From positions 1-8,132 of the forward strand of contig SLLF01000383.1 of assembly GCA_007134175.1 (NCBI GenBank): DNA of 8,132 bases, in the 5' to 3' direction. The stretch comes from Kiritimatiellia bacterium (GTDB lineage: Bacteria; Verrucomicrobiota; Kiritimatiellia; SLAD01). This document shows, piece by piece, positions 1 through 7,337 of this stretch (the stretch's first letter is position 1; every line of letters begins with the position of its first letter). A model generated the notes under the pieces. The model ran no database searches, was not told the origin of the DNA, and saw only the letters and a list, made by a program, of their open reading frames with translations. The position numbers and the translations under genes were made by a program.

Positions 1-809
1 CGGGGCTGTTGTTTCCCATCTCGTTACCGCCGACCCTGCCCGTGTGGCAGGCGGCACTGGGCATTGCCGTGGGTGTGGTGATCGGCAAGGAAATCTTTGG
101 CGGCACCGGATTCAACGTGCTGAATCCCGCGCTGACGGGTCGCGGTTTCCTCTTCTTCTCATTCCCTACCCAGTTTTCCGGCAATGTCTACACCGTGGTG
201 CTCGATATGGACCGGGTGGTGGACGGCTTCACGGGTGCCACCCCGCTGACCATCGCCGCCGGCGTTTCCCACGGGGAACGGGTTATCGACGTCTTGAACG
301 AGCAAGGTTTCACCTGGTGGAGGATGTTCGGCGGCTTCATGGGCGGCAGCTTGGCGGAGACGTCGGTTTGGGTCTCGCTGATTGGCGCCGTCATCCTGAT
401 TGCCACCGGCGTGGCCGCCTGGCGCATCATGTTCGCGGGCGTCCTGGGACTGACCGTGGCCGTAACCGCGCTGAATCTCCTGCCGGCTGATTCGTTCCAT
501 CCCTTCACCCAGCTCCCGTTCTACTACCATTTGGTCATGGGGACGTTTGTCTGGGCGATAGTCTATATGGCCACCGACCCGGTGTCGTCGGCGGCCAGCA
601 CCACGGGCAAATGGATTTACGGCTTCATGATAGGCGTGATGGTAATCCTGATCCGGGTGGCCAACCCCGCCTTTACCGGCGGTATGCTGCTCGCTATCGT
701 CTTCATGAACGTCATGGCGCCGATGATTGACCATTTTGTAGTGAAGTCCCATATCCGCAATCGCACGGCCGATCTCAAAGCGAGGAATTCCCGTTATGCA
801 ACCAGCTGA
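1..809 (+). CDS. nqrB: Na+-translocating NADH:quinone oxidoreductase subunit B (partial, 5' end missing)
   Basis: Membrane subunit of Na+-NQR that carries a covalent FMN and forms part of the ion and quinone path. The reading frame is open from the left edge (codons begin at base 3), so the N-terminal third is missing; about 268 of some 415 residues remain. The TTG at base 9 is an internal Leu codon, not a start. Numbering from that codon, recognisable family blocks are GKEIFGGTGFNVLNPALTGR (26-45), the flavinylation motif DGFTGATPLT (72-81) with the FMN-bearing Thr78 at bases 240-242, GGSLAETS (112-119) and MATDPVSS near residue 190. Several hydrophobic helices follow (about 119-158, 172-190 and 204-245). 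The basic tail after DHFVV looks slightly longer than in the Vibrio protein as I remember it. The last 14 bases overlap nqrC, as expected for co-translated subunits. Identification is secure. Confidence 0.97.
   Translation, partial: GLLFPISLPPTLPVWQAALGIAVGVVIGKEIFGGTGFNVLNPALTGRGFLFFSFPTQFSGNVYTVVLDMDRVVDGFTGATPLTIAAGVSHGERVIDVLNEQGFTWWRMFGGFMGGSLAETSVWVSLIGAVILIATGVAAWRIMFAGVLGLTVAVTALNLLPADSFHPFTQLPFYYHLVMGTFVWAIVYMATDPVSSAASTTGKWIYGFMIGVMVILIRVANPAFTGGMLLAIVFMNVMAPMIDHFVVKSHIRNRTADLKARNSRYATS
782..786 (+). promoter_or_regulatory. Ribosome binding site of nqrC
   Basis: GAGGA lies inside the 3' end of nqrB, nine bases before the nqrC ATG at 796. It supports that start and means nqrC is translated from within the nqrB coding region. 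Confidence 0.6.
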
Positions 810-1500
810 TCGTCAACTCGTCACCTTTGCGCTGATCATCTGCGTGACATGCAGCGTCCTGCTCTCCGGCGTGGCGGCGGGCTTGCGTGACCGGCAGGAG
901 CGACAGGTGGAACTGGACCGCAAGCGTAACGTGCTGATCGCCTTCGGCGTGGATGTACATGATGAAGCCGGTCGGCGTATCTCGGCGGAACAGGTGGAAG
1001 ATATTTTTGGTGCTAATGTGGGGCAGTTCGTGATCGATGCCGCTACCGGCGAGGAGCTGGCAGAGGCTGCAGTGGACCCAAACGCGATCCGCGTCAAACG
1101 ACAACTCAGGCTCTTCTATTGGATGGAGGACGGCGAACGGCAGCGCTTCAGTTTCCCGATCTCCGGTGCCGGGCTATGGGGCGAAATCAGGGGTTTCATT
1201 TCGCTGGAAAACGATTTGATGACCATTGCCGGCATTACCTTCAACGAACACAGTGAGACACCAGGCTTGGGTGGGGAAATCGAGCGCTCCTGGTTCCAGG
1301 AGCAATTTCAGGGGAAACGATTGATGGCGGACGGCGAACCCAAACCGCTGACAGCGGTACGTTCCGGCGCGGACGACGACGATCCGCACGCTATTGACGG
1401 CATCAGCGGGGCCACGATTACCAGCGAATCCGTGGCCCGGTTGATCACCGAGGATTTCAAACGATACAACGTTTTCTTTAAACGATTGAGGGACGGCTAA
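796..1500 (+). CDS. nqrC: Na+-NQR subunit C, covalent FMN-binding
   Basis: Subunit of the sodium-pumping NADH dehydrogenase that carries the second covalent FMN and passes electrons between the membrane iron site and NqrB. The product has 234 residues, a little short of the roughly 257 in Vibrio. One N-terminal membrane anchor (about residues 8-29) precedes a soluble FMN-binding domain, which lies on the outer face of the membrane in known complexes. The family block ETPGLGGEIE is at 154-163. The flavinylation motif DGISGATITS is at 201-210, with acceptor Thr207 at bases 1414-1416. An acidic stretch (D193-D196) sits just before it. The ATG at 796 is supported by a GAGGA element and by the correct length of sequence before the anchor. 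The start overlaps nqrB by 14 bases; nqrD follows after 20 bases. Confidence 0.96.
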   Translation: MQPADRQLVTFALIICVTCSVLLSGVAAGLRDRQERQVELDRKRNVLIAFGVDVHDEAGRRISAEQVEDIFGANVGQFVIDAATGEELAEAAVDPNAIRVKRQLRLFYWMEDGERQRFSFPISGAGLWGEIRGFISLENDLMTIAGITFNEHSETPGLGGEIERSWFQEQFQGKRLMADGEPKPLTAVRSGADDDDPHAIDGISGATITSESVARLITEDFKRYNVFFKRLRDG

Positions 1501-1502
1501 AT

Positions 1503-1510
1503 GGAGGAGG
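1503..1510 (+). promoter_or_regulatory. Strong ribosome binding site of nqrD
   Basis: GGAGGAGG directly follows the nqrC stop and ends ten bases before the nqrD ATG at 1521. It contains a full AGGAGG and is the strongest Shine-Dalgarno sequence in the window. Confidence 0.75.
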
Positions 1511-1520
1511 TCGCAAACTA

Positions 1521-2123
1521 ATGGCTGCCCATAAAAGAACGATAATCGATCCGCTTTCAGACAACAACCCTATCACGATACAGGTGCTGGGTATCTGTTC
1601 GGCCCTGGCGGTGACGGTCCAGGTTCAGACTGCGTTTGTAATGGCGTGTGCCTTGACGGTGGTGCTGACCTGCTCGAATCTCCTGATCTCGCTCATGCGC
1701 AACCATATCCCCAGCCGCATTCGCATGATTGTCGAGGTTTCGGTGATTGCCACGCTGGTCGTGATTGTGGATCAGGTGCTGCGCGCTTATTTCTTCGAGC
1801 TCAGCCGCCAGCTCAGTATTTTTGTGGGCCTGATTATCACCAATTGTATCGTCATGGGGCGCGCGGAAGCCTTCGCCATCCAGAATCGGCCAGGTGCTTC
1901 GATCCTGGACGGCATCGGCAACGGGTTGGGGTATAGCTTCATTCTGCTGCTGGTGGCCTCGTTCCGCGAAATCATCGGCAGCGGTAGCTGGTACGGTTGG
2001 AACCTCTTCCCCGAAGGTTATGTGGGTAGCGGCCTGGCGTTGCTGGCACCGGGCGCCTTCTTGATTCTAGGGATTATTATCTGGGTCCAACGCACCGTGA
2101 CACAGAACTTTAAGGACGATTGA
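1521..2123 (+). CDS. nqrD: Na+-NQR subunit D, integral membrane
   Basis: Six-helix membrane subunit that, with NqrE, encloses the iron centre carrying electrons across the membrane. The product has 200 residues against about 210 in Vibrio. Diagnostic blocks are DNNPITIQVLGICSALAVT (14-32), RNHIPSRIRMI (60-70), TNCIVMGRAEAF (107-118) and DGIGNGLGYSF (130-140), followed by FREIIGSG. The two metal-site cysteines are Cys26 in the LGIC motif and Cys109 in TNC, matching the paired cysteines of characterised NqrD. Because NqrD resembles NqrE and the Rnf subunits RnfA and RnfE, Rnf was considered; the neighbouring nqrB, nqrC and nqrF settle it as NQR. The start is set by a strong Shine-Dalgarno sequence. 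Confidence 0.96.
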   Translation: MAAHKRTIIDPLSDNNPITIQVLGICSALAVTVQVQTAFVMACALTVVLTCSNLLISLMRNHIPSRIRMIVEVSVIATLVVIVDQVLRAYFFELSRQLSIFVGLIITNCIVMGRAEAFAIQNRPGASILDGIGNGLGYSFILLLVASFREIIGSGSWYGWNLFPEGYVGSGLALLAPGAFLILGIIIWVQRTVTQNFKDD

Positions 2124-2126
2124 GCG

Positions 2127-2135
2127 AAGGAGAGG
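2127..2135 (+). promoter_or_regulatory. Ribosome binding site of nqrE
   Basis: AAGGAGAGG begins four bases after the nqrD stop. Its AGGAG core ends six bases before the nqrE ATG at 2139. Confidence 0.7.
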
Positions 2136-2138
2136 ACG

Positions 2139-2753
2139 ATGCATTATATCAGTCTTGCCGTTGAAACCATCTTCATCAACAACATTGTCTTGGCCTATTT
2201 CCTTGGGATGTGCAGCTTTCTGGCCTGCTCCAAGAAAGTGGAAACGGCTACGGGGTTAGGATTAGCCGTTGTGTGTGTGTTGGGATTGACCGCGCCGTTC
2301 AACTGGGCGGTGAATCACTTCTTCCTGCGGGAAGGCGCCCTGGCCTGGACCGGCAACGAGGCGCTGGCCGCGCTAGACCTGTCGTTTCTGGGCCTGATTT
2401 GTTTTATAGCGGTGATTGCTTCGACGGTTCAACTGGTGGAGATGGTGCTGGACCGGTTTTTCCCGCGCCTCTACACCTCCTTGGGTATATTCCTGCCCTT
2501 AATCACGGTGAACTGCTCCATTTTGGGCGGGTCGTTGTTCATGGTGGAACGGGCCTACACCTTCCCGGAAACCTTGGTTTACGGCGTTTCGGCCGGGTCT
2601 GGATTCGCGTTGGCCATCATTAGTCTATCCGCCGTGCGCAAGAAAATACGCTACTCGAACATTCCCGCCGGTCTGCAAGGGCTCGGTATGACGATGATTC
2701 TGACCGGTCTGATGTCGATGGCGTTCATGGCCTTCGCCGGTATAGACCTTTAA
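2139..2753 (+). CDS. nqrE: Na+-NQR subunit E, integral membrane
   Basis: Partner of NqrD in the membrane core of the sodium pump; the two are inverted-topology homologues that share the iron site. The product has 204 residues and about six hydrophobic helices. Family blocks are FLGMCSFLACSKKVET (21-36), LDRFFPRLYTSLGIFLPLIT (104-123), VNCSILGGSLFMVERAY (124-140) and a C-terminal IPAGLQGLGMT block (175-185). The metal-site cysteines are Cys25 (GMC) and Cys126 (VNC). The segment between helices at about residues 62-82 appears to carry some seven residues more than the Vibrio subunit recalled from memory. A third cysteine (Cys30) follows soon after Cys25. The stop codon is 21 bases before the preferred nqrF start. 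Confidence 0.96.
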   Translation: MHYISLAVETIFINNIVLAYFLGMCSFLACSKKVETATGLGLAVVCVLGLTAPFNWAVNHFFLREGALAWTGNEALAALDLSFLGLICFIAVIASTVQLVEMVLDRFFPRLYTSLGIFLPLITVNCSILGGSLFMVERAYTFPETLVYGVSAGSGFALAIISLSAVRKKIRYSNIPAGLQGLGMTMILTGLMSMAFMAFAGIDL

Positions 2754-2758
2754 GTGAC

Positions 2759-2763
2759 GGGAG
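2759..2763 (+). promoter_or_regulatory. Possible ribosome binding site deciding the nqrF start
   Basis: GGGAG ends eleven bases before the ATG at 2775, with a second purine patch (AGG, 2765-2767) seven bases before it. Both lie downstream of the competing GTG at 2754, so they can only serve the ATG at 2775 or the next one at 2781. Confidence 0.45.
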
Positions 2764-2774
2764 CAGGTGCAACT

Positions 2775-4001
2775 ATGGAGATGACACTATATGTTTTTAC
2801 CAGTGTGCTGGTGTTCACCGGGATTATCATGTCCCTGATCATCGGCATCCTGCTGGCTTCCCGCAAGCTGCAGCCGGCCGGCGAAGTCCTGATCGATATC
2901 AATGCAGGCAAAAAAGAAGTCAAGGCCCAGCCCGGCGCCAACTTGCTGAACGTGCTGGCCAACGACAAGCTGTATCTGCCATCCGCCTGCGGTGGCGGGG
3001 GGACCTGCGCCATGTGCAAGTGCACGGTCAAGGAAGGCGGCGGTGATATTCTGCCGACGGAAACCGGACACATCAACAAGCAGGAGGCCCGCGCCGGCAT
3101 GCGCCTCGCTTGTCAGGTCAAGGTCAAGGCGGACATGAAGATCGAAGTGCCGGACGAAGTGCTCGAAATCAAGAAGTTCAAAGGAACGGTCCGCTCGAAC
3201 AAAAACGTAGCCACGTTTATCAAGGAACTGATTGTCGATTTACCGGCCGGGGTCAACCTCGATTTCCAGGCCGGCGGCTATATTCAAATAGATATTCCGG
3301 AATATGAGGTGGACTTCAAGGACTTCGTGATCGAGGAACGATTCCGCGATGCGTGGGACCAATACGATCTTTGGCAGTACAAGGTCAAGAACACCGAGCC
3401 CTGTTTCCGTGCCTATTCCATGGCCAACCATCCGGCGGAAGGCAACCGGGTGATGTTGAACGTGCGTATCGCCACCCCGCCGCCCGGTGTGCCCGACGCC
3501 CCGCCCGGCATCGCATCCACCTATATCTTCAACCTGAAGGAAGGCGACAACGTCTGGCTAAGCGGTCCGTTTGGCGAGTTCTTCGCCAAGGAGACGGAGC
3601 GCGAGATGGTCTATATCGGCGGGGGCGCAGGCATGGCCCCGATGCGCAGCCACATATTCGACCTGTTCCAGACCAAGCGGACGTCGCGCAAGGTGAGTTT
3701 TTGGTACGGTGGCCGTTCCAAGCGCGAGTTGTTCTACATGGAAGATTTCGAGAAGATAGAAAAGGAATTCTCCAATTTTTCCTTTAACGTGGCCCTCAGC
3801 GAACCGTTGCCGGAAGATAATTGGGATGGGCCAACCGGCTTTATCCATACGGTGGTGGACGAGTATTTGCGCCAGCACGAAGATCCTACCGAGATCGAAT
3901 ACTACCTGTGCGGGCCGCCGCCCATGATCGCAGCGGTGAATAAGATGCTCTATGACCTGGGTGTGGAGCAGGAAATGATCGCCTACGACGAGTTCGGTTA
4001 A
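2775..4001 (+). CDS. nqrF: Na+-NQR subunit F, NADH dehydrogenase flavoprotein
   Basis: Electron entry subunit: it oxidises NADH on the cytoplasmic side and passes electrons through FAD and a 2Fe-2S cluster into the membrane subunits. From the ATG at 2775 it has 408 residues, the usual family length. Domains in order: a membrane anchor (about 5-28), a plant-type ferredoxin domain (about 36-128) with cluster ligands Cys72, Cys78, Cys81 and Cys113, an FAD-binding domain with RAYSMANHP (212-220), and an NADH-binding domain with [14 protein letters not shown] (282-295), [12 protein letters not shown] (310-321) and CGPPPM (379-384). An extra cysteine, Cys83, makes the motif CAMCKC. A GTG at 2754, adjoining the nqrE stop, would add seven residues; the ATG is preferred because it gives the standard anchor spacing and has purine-rich sequence upstream. 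Confidence 0.97.
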   Translation: MEMTLYVFTSVLVFTGIIMSLIIGILLASRKLQPAGEVLIDINAGKKEVKAQPGANLLNVLANDKLYLPSACGGGGTCAMCKCTVKEGGGDILPTETGHINKQEARAGMRLACQVKVKADMKIEVPDEVLEIKKFKGTVRSNKNVATFIKELIVDLPAGVNLDFQAGGYIQIDIPEYEVDFKDFVIEERFRDAWDQYDLWQYKVKNTEPCFRAYSMANHPAEGNRVMLNVRIATPPPGVPDAPPGIASTYIFNLKEGDNVWLSGPFGEFFAKETEREMVYIGGGAGMAPMRSHIFDLFQTKRTSRKVSFWYGGRSKRELFYMEDFEKIEKEFSNFSFNVALSEPLPEDNWDGPTGFIHTVVDEYLRQHEDPTEIEYYLCGPPPMIAAVNKMLYDLGVEQEMIAYDEFG

Positions 4002-4005
4002 GCGC

Positions 4006-5094
4006 GTGCACTTGATTCAGCCGAGGCCGTTCAACGTCCGCCAGACCCTTATTCCGGGCACGGTTATTCTGCTGCTCATCTTTGGGGTGCTGACCCGTGA
4101 TCCGGCCGGCCCGGATTATCTGCACTGGCGCGGCTACACGATGGGCACCCACTACGACGTTCAAATTGCCGCCAGCACGCTGTCCCAGGCCGGGGCACGG
4201 GAGCTAGAGCGAGGGATCAAAGACTACCTGCGCCAAATCAATCAACAGATGTCCACCTACCTGACCGACAGCGAGATCAGCCGTTTTAATGAAACGTCCG
4301 CTACCCCCCCCTTCCCCGTCTCACCATCATTTAGGCGCGTGGTTGAACGGGCGCTGCACTGGGGCGCAGCATCGGATGGTGCGTTCGATCCCACGCTCGA
4401 CCCGCTGATCGAGCTTTGGGGGTTCGGGCGGCAGGAGCCGCTGACCGACTGGCCGACCGAAGACGACATCCGCGCAGCCTTGGCACGGACCGGCTATGAT
4501 CGTTTGCAGATCCCTGATGACGCACATATCCGGAAGGTTGACCCCCAGGTGCGGATCAGTCTCAATGCTATCGCCAAGGGCTATGCCGTCGATGGGGTCG
4601 GCACCTTGATCGAGCAGGCGGGCCCAACCAACTGGTATGTGGAAATCGGCGGGGATTTAGCCGTGTCCGGTGTGAATCGTACCGGAGATCCCTGGCGCAT
4701 TGGAGTGGAGCTGCCCGCAGCCAAGGCCGGGCGCGGCGAAGCCCTCTATGGAATCGCTCACATAACAGAGGGCAGCCTGGCTGGGTCTGGCGTGTATCGG
4801 CAATGGCACACCATGGCGGATGGCCGCCGTTACTCGCACATCATCGACCCTCGCACCGGCTACCCCACGGACCATGACTTGGTGGCGGTCCACGTCTGGG
4901 CACCGCGCTGCGTAGATGCCGATGCCGTGGCCACCGCCTTAATCGTTATGGGCCGTGATGAGGGAATGGCATGGGTCGAAACCCTGGCGCAGGTTGAGGC
5001 CTTGTTCTTCCAACAAGCGGAGGGGGGCGAATTCCGCTCCTCCGCATCATCCGGATTCAGCGTCCGCACCGGGTTGGAGCCTCTGGCCAAATGA
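4006..5094 (+). CDS. apbE: FAD:protein FMN transferase (ApbE)
   Basis: Mg2+-dependent enzyme that moves FMN from FAD onto the Thr of S/T-G-A-T motifs; the likely targets are NqrB and NqrC encoded upstream. The product has 362 residues. A hydrophobic segment (about 14-29) at the N-terminus looks like a signal or anchor, consistent with action outside the cytoplasmic membrane, but there is no lipobox cysteine. Family blocks are YTMGTHY (44-50), FDPTLDPLIELWGFG (127-141), LNAIAKGYAVDGVG (186-199), VEIGGDL (212-218), SGVYRQ (261-266), DGRRYSHIIDPRTGYP (272-287) and a terminal DADAVATAL (304-312), whose Asp306 and Thr310 match the family metal ligands. The GTG start at 4006, four bases after the nqrF stop, has no clear Shine-Dalgarno sequence; TTG at 4012 is an alternative. 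The first in-frame ATG (4141) falls inside a conserved block and is too late. Confidence 0.95.
   Translation: MHLIQPRPFNVRQTLIPGTVILLLIFGVLTRDPAGPDYLHWRGYTMGTHYDVQIAASTLSQAGARELERGIKDYLRQINQQMSTYLTDSEISRFNETSATPPFPVSPSFRRVVERALHWGAASDGAFDPTLDPLIELWGFGRQEPLTDWPTEDDIRAALARTGYDRLQIPDDAHIRKVDPQVRISLNAIAKGYAVDGVGTLIEQAGPTNWYVEIGGDLAVSGVNRTGDPWRIGVELPAAKAGRGEALYGIAHITEGSLAGSGVYRQWHTMADGRRYSHIIDPRTGYPTDHDLVAVHVWAPRCVDADAVATALIVMGRDEGMAWVETLAQVEALFFQQAEGGEFRSSASSGFSVRTGLEPLAK
4304..4311 (+). repeat. Homopolymeric C8 tract inside apbE
   Basis: Eight consecutive C bases encode part of Thr100-Pro101-Pro102 of ApbE, in a variable surface-like segment between conserved blocks. It is the longest single-base run I noticed in the window. 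Tracts like this can slip during replication or cause sequencing errors; the frame is intact here. Confidence 0.85.
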
Positions 5095-7337
5095 AGCAAA
5101 AAGACAATGTTGATCTGATTTGCGACATCGCCGAGTTGGCGGGGTTGTTCGAGCGCAGCAGCAGCCTGGAAGATTTCCTCAAGACCGCCACCAGCATTAT
5201 CGCCTGGCATATGAAGGCGGCGGTCTGCTCGATATACCTTTATGACGAGAACAACGATGACCTGGTACTGCGCGCTACGCAAGGCCTGGAGACGGCGGCT
5301 GTCGGTCAAGTCCGGCTCAAACTGGGGGAAGGGATAACGGGCCTGGCGCTGAAAGAACTGCGCCCCATCTGTGAAGGCCGCGGCTCACGCAACAGCAGCT
5401 TCAAATATATCCCGGGCATCCTGGAGGAAAAATTCGAAGCGTTCCTGGCCGTGCCCATACTGCGGGGGCTCTCTAAAGTCGGGGTGTTGGTCGTACAGGA
5501 TACGCAGCCCCATTACTTTGACGAACATGACGTAAAAGCCCTGCGCGCCATTGCCGGCCAGTTGGCTACGACAATCGAGAATGCCAACTTGTTGATGAGT
5601 GTGCATGCGGAGGCGGTGGTGCCCCCCAGCGCGCCTGCCCCATTGCCCCGTTTTATTAAAGGCACCGGCATATCCAGTGGCGTTGCATGCGGCAAAGCAA
5701 CCGTCACCAACGAAATCGATTTGGAAGCGTTGCGAGCGGCGGAGGGGCAGATGGCGCCACGAACCTTGCAAGACTTTCAACGCGCCCTGCAGGAAACGGA
5801 AAATCAGTTGACGACACTGCAAAACGCGTTGGATGAAGAGTTGTCGGACGTCGCCTCACTGATTTTCAGCGCACATTTGCTGATGCTTAAAGACTCCTCG
5901 TTTACGGGAGAAATCGAAGATCAAATTAACCAAGGCGTCTCACCGGCCAAAGCCATCTCCCAGGTGCTGCATAAGTATATCAAACTTTTTGCCAAAAGTG
6001 CCAACCCGCGCCTACGGGAAAAAGTGCTCGATTTGAAGGATCTGGGGCATCGTTTACTGCTGAACGTGATGGCCCACGATGGCGACCAGGCGGATTACGG
6101 GAATCGCTTGATTGTGGCGCGCGAGCTCCTGCCTTCGGAGCTGCTCAAGCTGGCGGTCCAGCGGGCCGCTGGACTGGTGCTGCTTAGCGGCGGGGTAACC
6201 TCACACATCGCGATTCTGGCGCGCTCCCTGCAAATCCCGGGCGTGGTGGTGGATGTGGCACCCAGCCAGCTGGACGCCCTGGAAGACCGCGAACTGCTGA
6301 TTGATGCCGGCCAGGGCACGTTATACATTGAACCGGATAGCGACATCCGGGAAACCTATGCCCCCCTACTGGAAGCCGAGCCGGATGCTAGACCGGAGGT
6401 GGCCGACCAAACCCGCAGTGCCGACGGTACACGCGTCTATCTGCTAGCCAACATCAATCTGCTCAGCGACGTGTCGCGGGCCCTGCAAATGAAGGCCGAG
6501 GGGGTGGGGCTGTACCGTAGCGAACTACCCTTTATCGTGCGCGATAATTTCCCTTCGGAAGAAGAGCAGTTCCGAATCTACCACCGGCTGGTTCAACGCA
6601 TGGCGGGCCGGCCGGTTACCCTGCGGACGCTGGATATCGGCGGGGACAAGATGCTTTCCTACGCATCACCCCAGCACGAAGCCAACCCCTTTTTGGGGCT
6701 GCGCGCCATCCGCTACTCGTTGCGGAACCGGGACACGTTCGAGCAGCAATTGCGCGCCATGCTGCGGGCAGGCGCCGCGGCGCCGATCCGCATCATGTTT
6801 CCTTTAATTTCCTCACTCGACGACTACCTGCATGCGTGCGAGGTCGTGCAGGGGTGTCAACTGGCTCTGCAACGGGAAGGGATGCCGCATAGTGCGCAGC
6901 CGGAGCTGGGCGTGATGATTGAGCTGCCGTCGGCCGTGGAACTGATCGATGAACTGTGTCAGGCGGCGGATTTCATCTGCATTGGAACCAACGACCTGGT
7001 GCAGTATTTATTGGCGGTCGATCGCACCAACGAGAAGATCGCAGATCTCTACACGCCCTATCATCCCGCCGTGCTGCGGGCCTTGTACCGGGTCATCGAT
7101 GCCGCCGAACGCCACGGCATCGAAGTGTCCATCTGCGGCGACGCCGCAACCGATGCGCAAATGATCCCCTTCCTGATCGGCTGCGGTCTACGAACCTTCA
7201 GCGTCGACCCGGCTGAGATACCGGAGGTGCAGTCCATCATTCAGCGCTGCAACATAGAAAAAGCACGTAAACGGGCTCGGCGCGCCCTGCGCATGAGCCG
7301 CATCAGTGAAATCGAGGCCTTTTGGCGGGGTGATTAG
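5091..7337 (+). CDS. ptsP: PEP-protein phosphotransferase, nitrogen-type Enzyme I (GAF + EI)
   Basis: Autophosphorylates from phosphoenolpyruvate and passes the phosphate to an HPr-like carrier (NPr/HPr), feeding a regulatory phosphorelay in the cytoplasm. The product has 748 residues, the same length I recall for E. coli PtsP. Domains in order: GAF sensor (about 13-165), an Ala/Pro-rich linker (176-186), the EI N-domain starting at GTGISSGVACGKA (191-203), the swivelling phosphohistidine domain with GGVTSHIAILAR (367-378) and His372, then the PEP-binding barrel with GLYRSELPF (473-481), LDIGGDK (514-520), NPFLGLRAIR (532-541), VMIELPSA (608-615), IGTNDLVQYLLAVDR (631-645) and the active-site Cys682 in SICGDAA. 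The GAF domain and the SEEEQF block separate it from plain PtsI and from PEP synthase. The start overlaps the apbE stop as ATGA, with a weak GGAG eleven bases upstream. No carrier or EIIA gene is in the window. Confidence 0.93.
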   Translation: MKQKDNVDLICDIAELAGLFERSSSLEDFLKTATSIIAWHMKAAVCSIYLYDENNDDLVLRATQGLETAAVGQVRLKLGEGITGLALKELRPICEGRGSRNSSFKYIPGILEEKFEAFLAVPILRGLSKVGVLVVQDTQPHYFDEHDVKALRAIAGQLATTIENANLLMSVHAEAVVPPSAPAPLPRFIKGTGISSGVACGKATVTNEIDLEALRAAEGQMAPRTLQDFQRALQETENQLTTLQNALDEELSDVASLIFSAHLLMLKDSSFTGEIEDQINQGVSPAKAISQVLHKYIKLFAKSANPRLREKVLDLKDLGHRLLLNVMAHDGDQADYGNRLIVARELLPSELLKLAVQRAAGLVLLSGGVTSHIAILARSLQIPGVVVDVAPSQLDALEDRELLIDAGQGTLYIEPDSDIRETYAPLLEAEPDARPEVADQTRSADGTRVYLLANINLLSDVSRALQMKAEGVGLYRSELPFIVRDNFPSEEEQFRIYHRLVQRMAGRPVTLRTLDIGGDKMLSYASPQHEANPFLGLRAIRYSLRNRDTFEQQLRAMLRAGAAAPIRIMFPLISSLDDYLHACEVVQGCQLALQREGMPHSAQPELGVMIELPSAVELIDELCQAADFICIGTNDLVQYLLAVDRTNEKIADLYTPYHPAVLRALYRVIDAAERHGIEVSICGDAATDAQMIPFLIGCGLRTFSVDPAEIPEVQSIIQRCNIEKARKRARRALRMSRISEIEAFWRGD
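7334..7337. other. Overlap of the convergent ptsP and argH stop codons
   Basis: The four bases TTAG hold the plus-strand TAG stop of ptsP (7335-7337) and, on the minus strand, the TAA stop of argH (7334-7336). The two genes therefore have no space between them for a conventional terminator, and any transcript end must lie inside the opposing gene. Confidence 0.9.

Noticed and set aside
9..11. TTG at base 9 as the start of nqrB
   Set aside because: The frame is open to the window edge and the residues here correspond to the interior of NqrB, about 150 residues from its N-terminus.
159..752. A 197-codon open frame antisense to nqrB
   Set aside because: It lies wholly inside a well-conserved gene, is rich in His, Arg and Gly as expected from a GC-rich shadow frame, and matches no family I recognise.
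1501..1521. A six-codon mini-ORF starting right after the nqrC stop (TAAATG) and ending in a TAATG overlap with the nqrD start
   Set aside because: The geometry is tidy, but the ORF mostly consists of the nqrD ribosome binding site itself and has no ribosome site of its own; chance is the simplest explanation.
1521..4001. Rnf complex instead of Na+-NQR
   Set aside because: NqrD and NqrE resemble RnfE and RnfA, but an NADH-oxidising NqrF with ferredoxin, FAD and NADH domains is present, no rnfB or rnfC is seen, and the order B-C-D-E-F is that of nqr.
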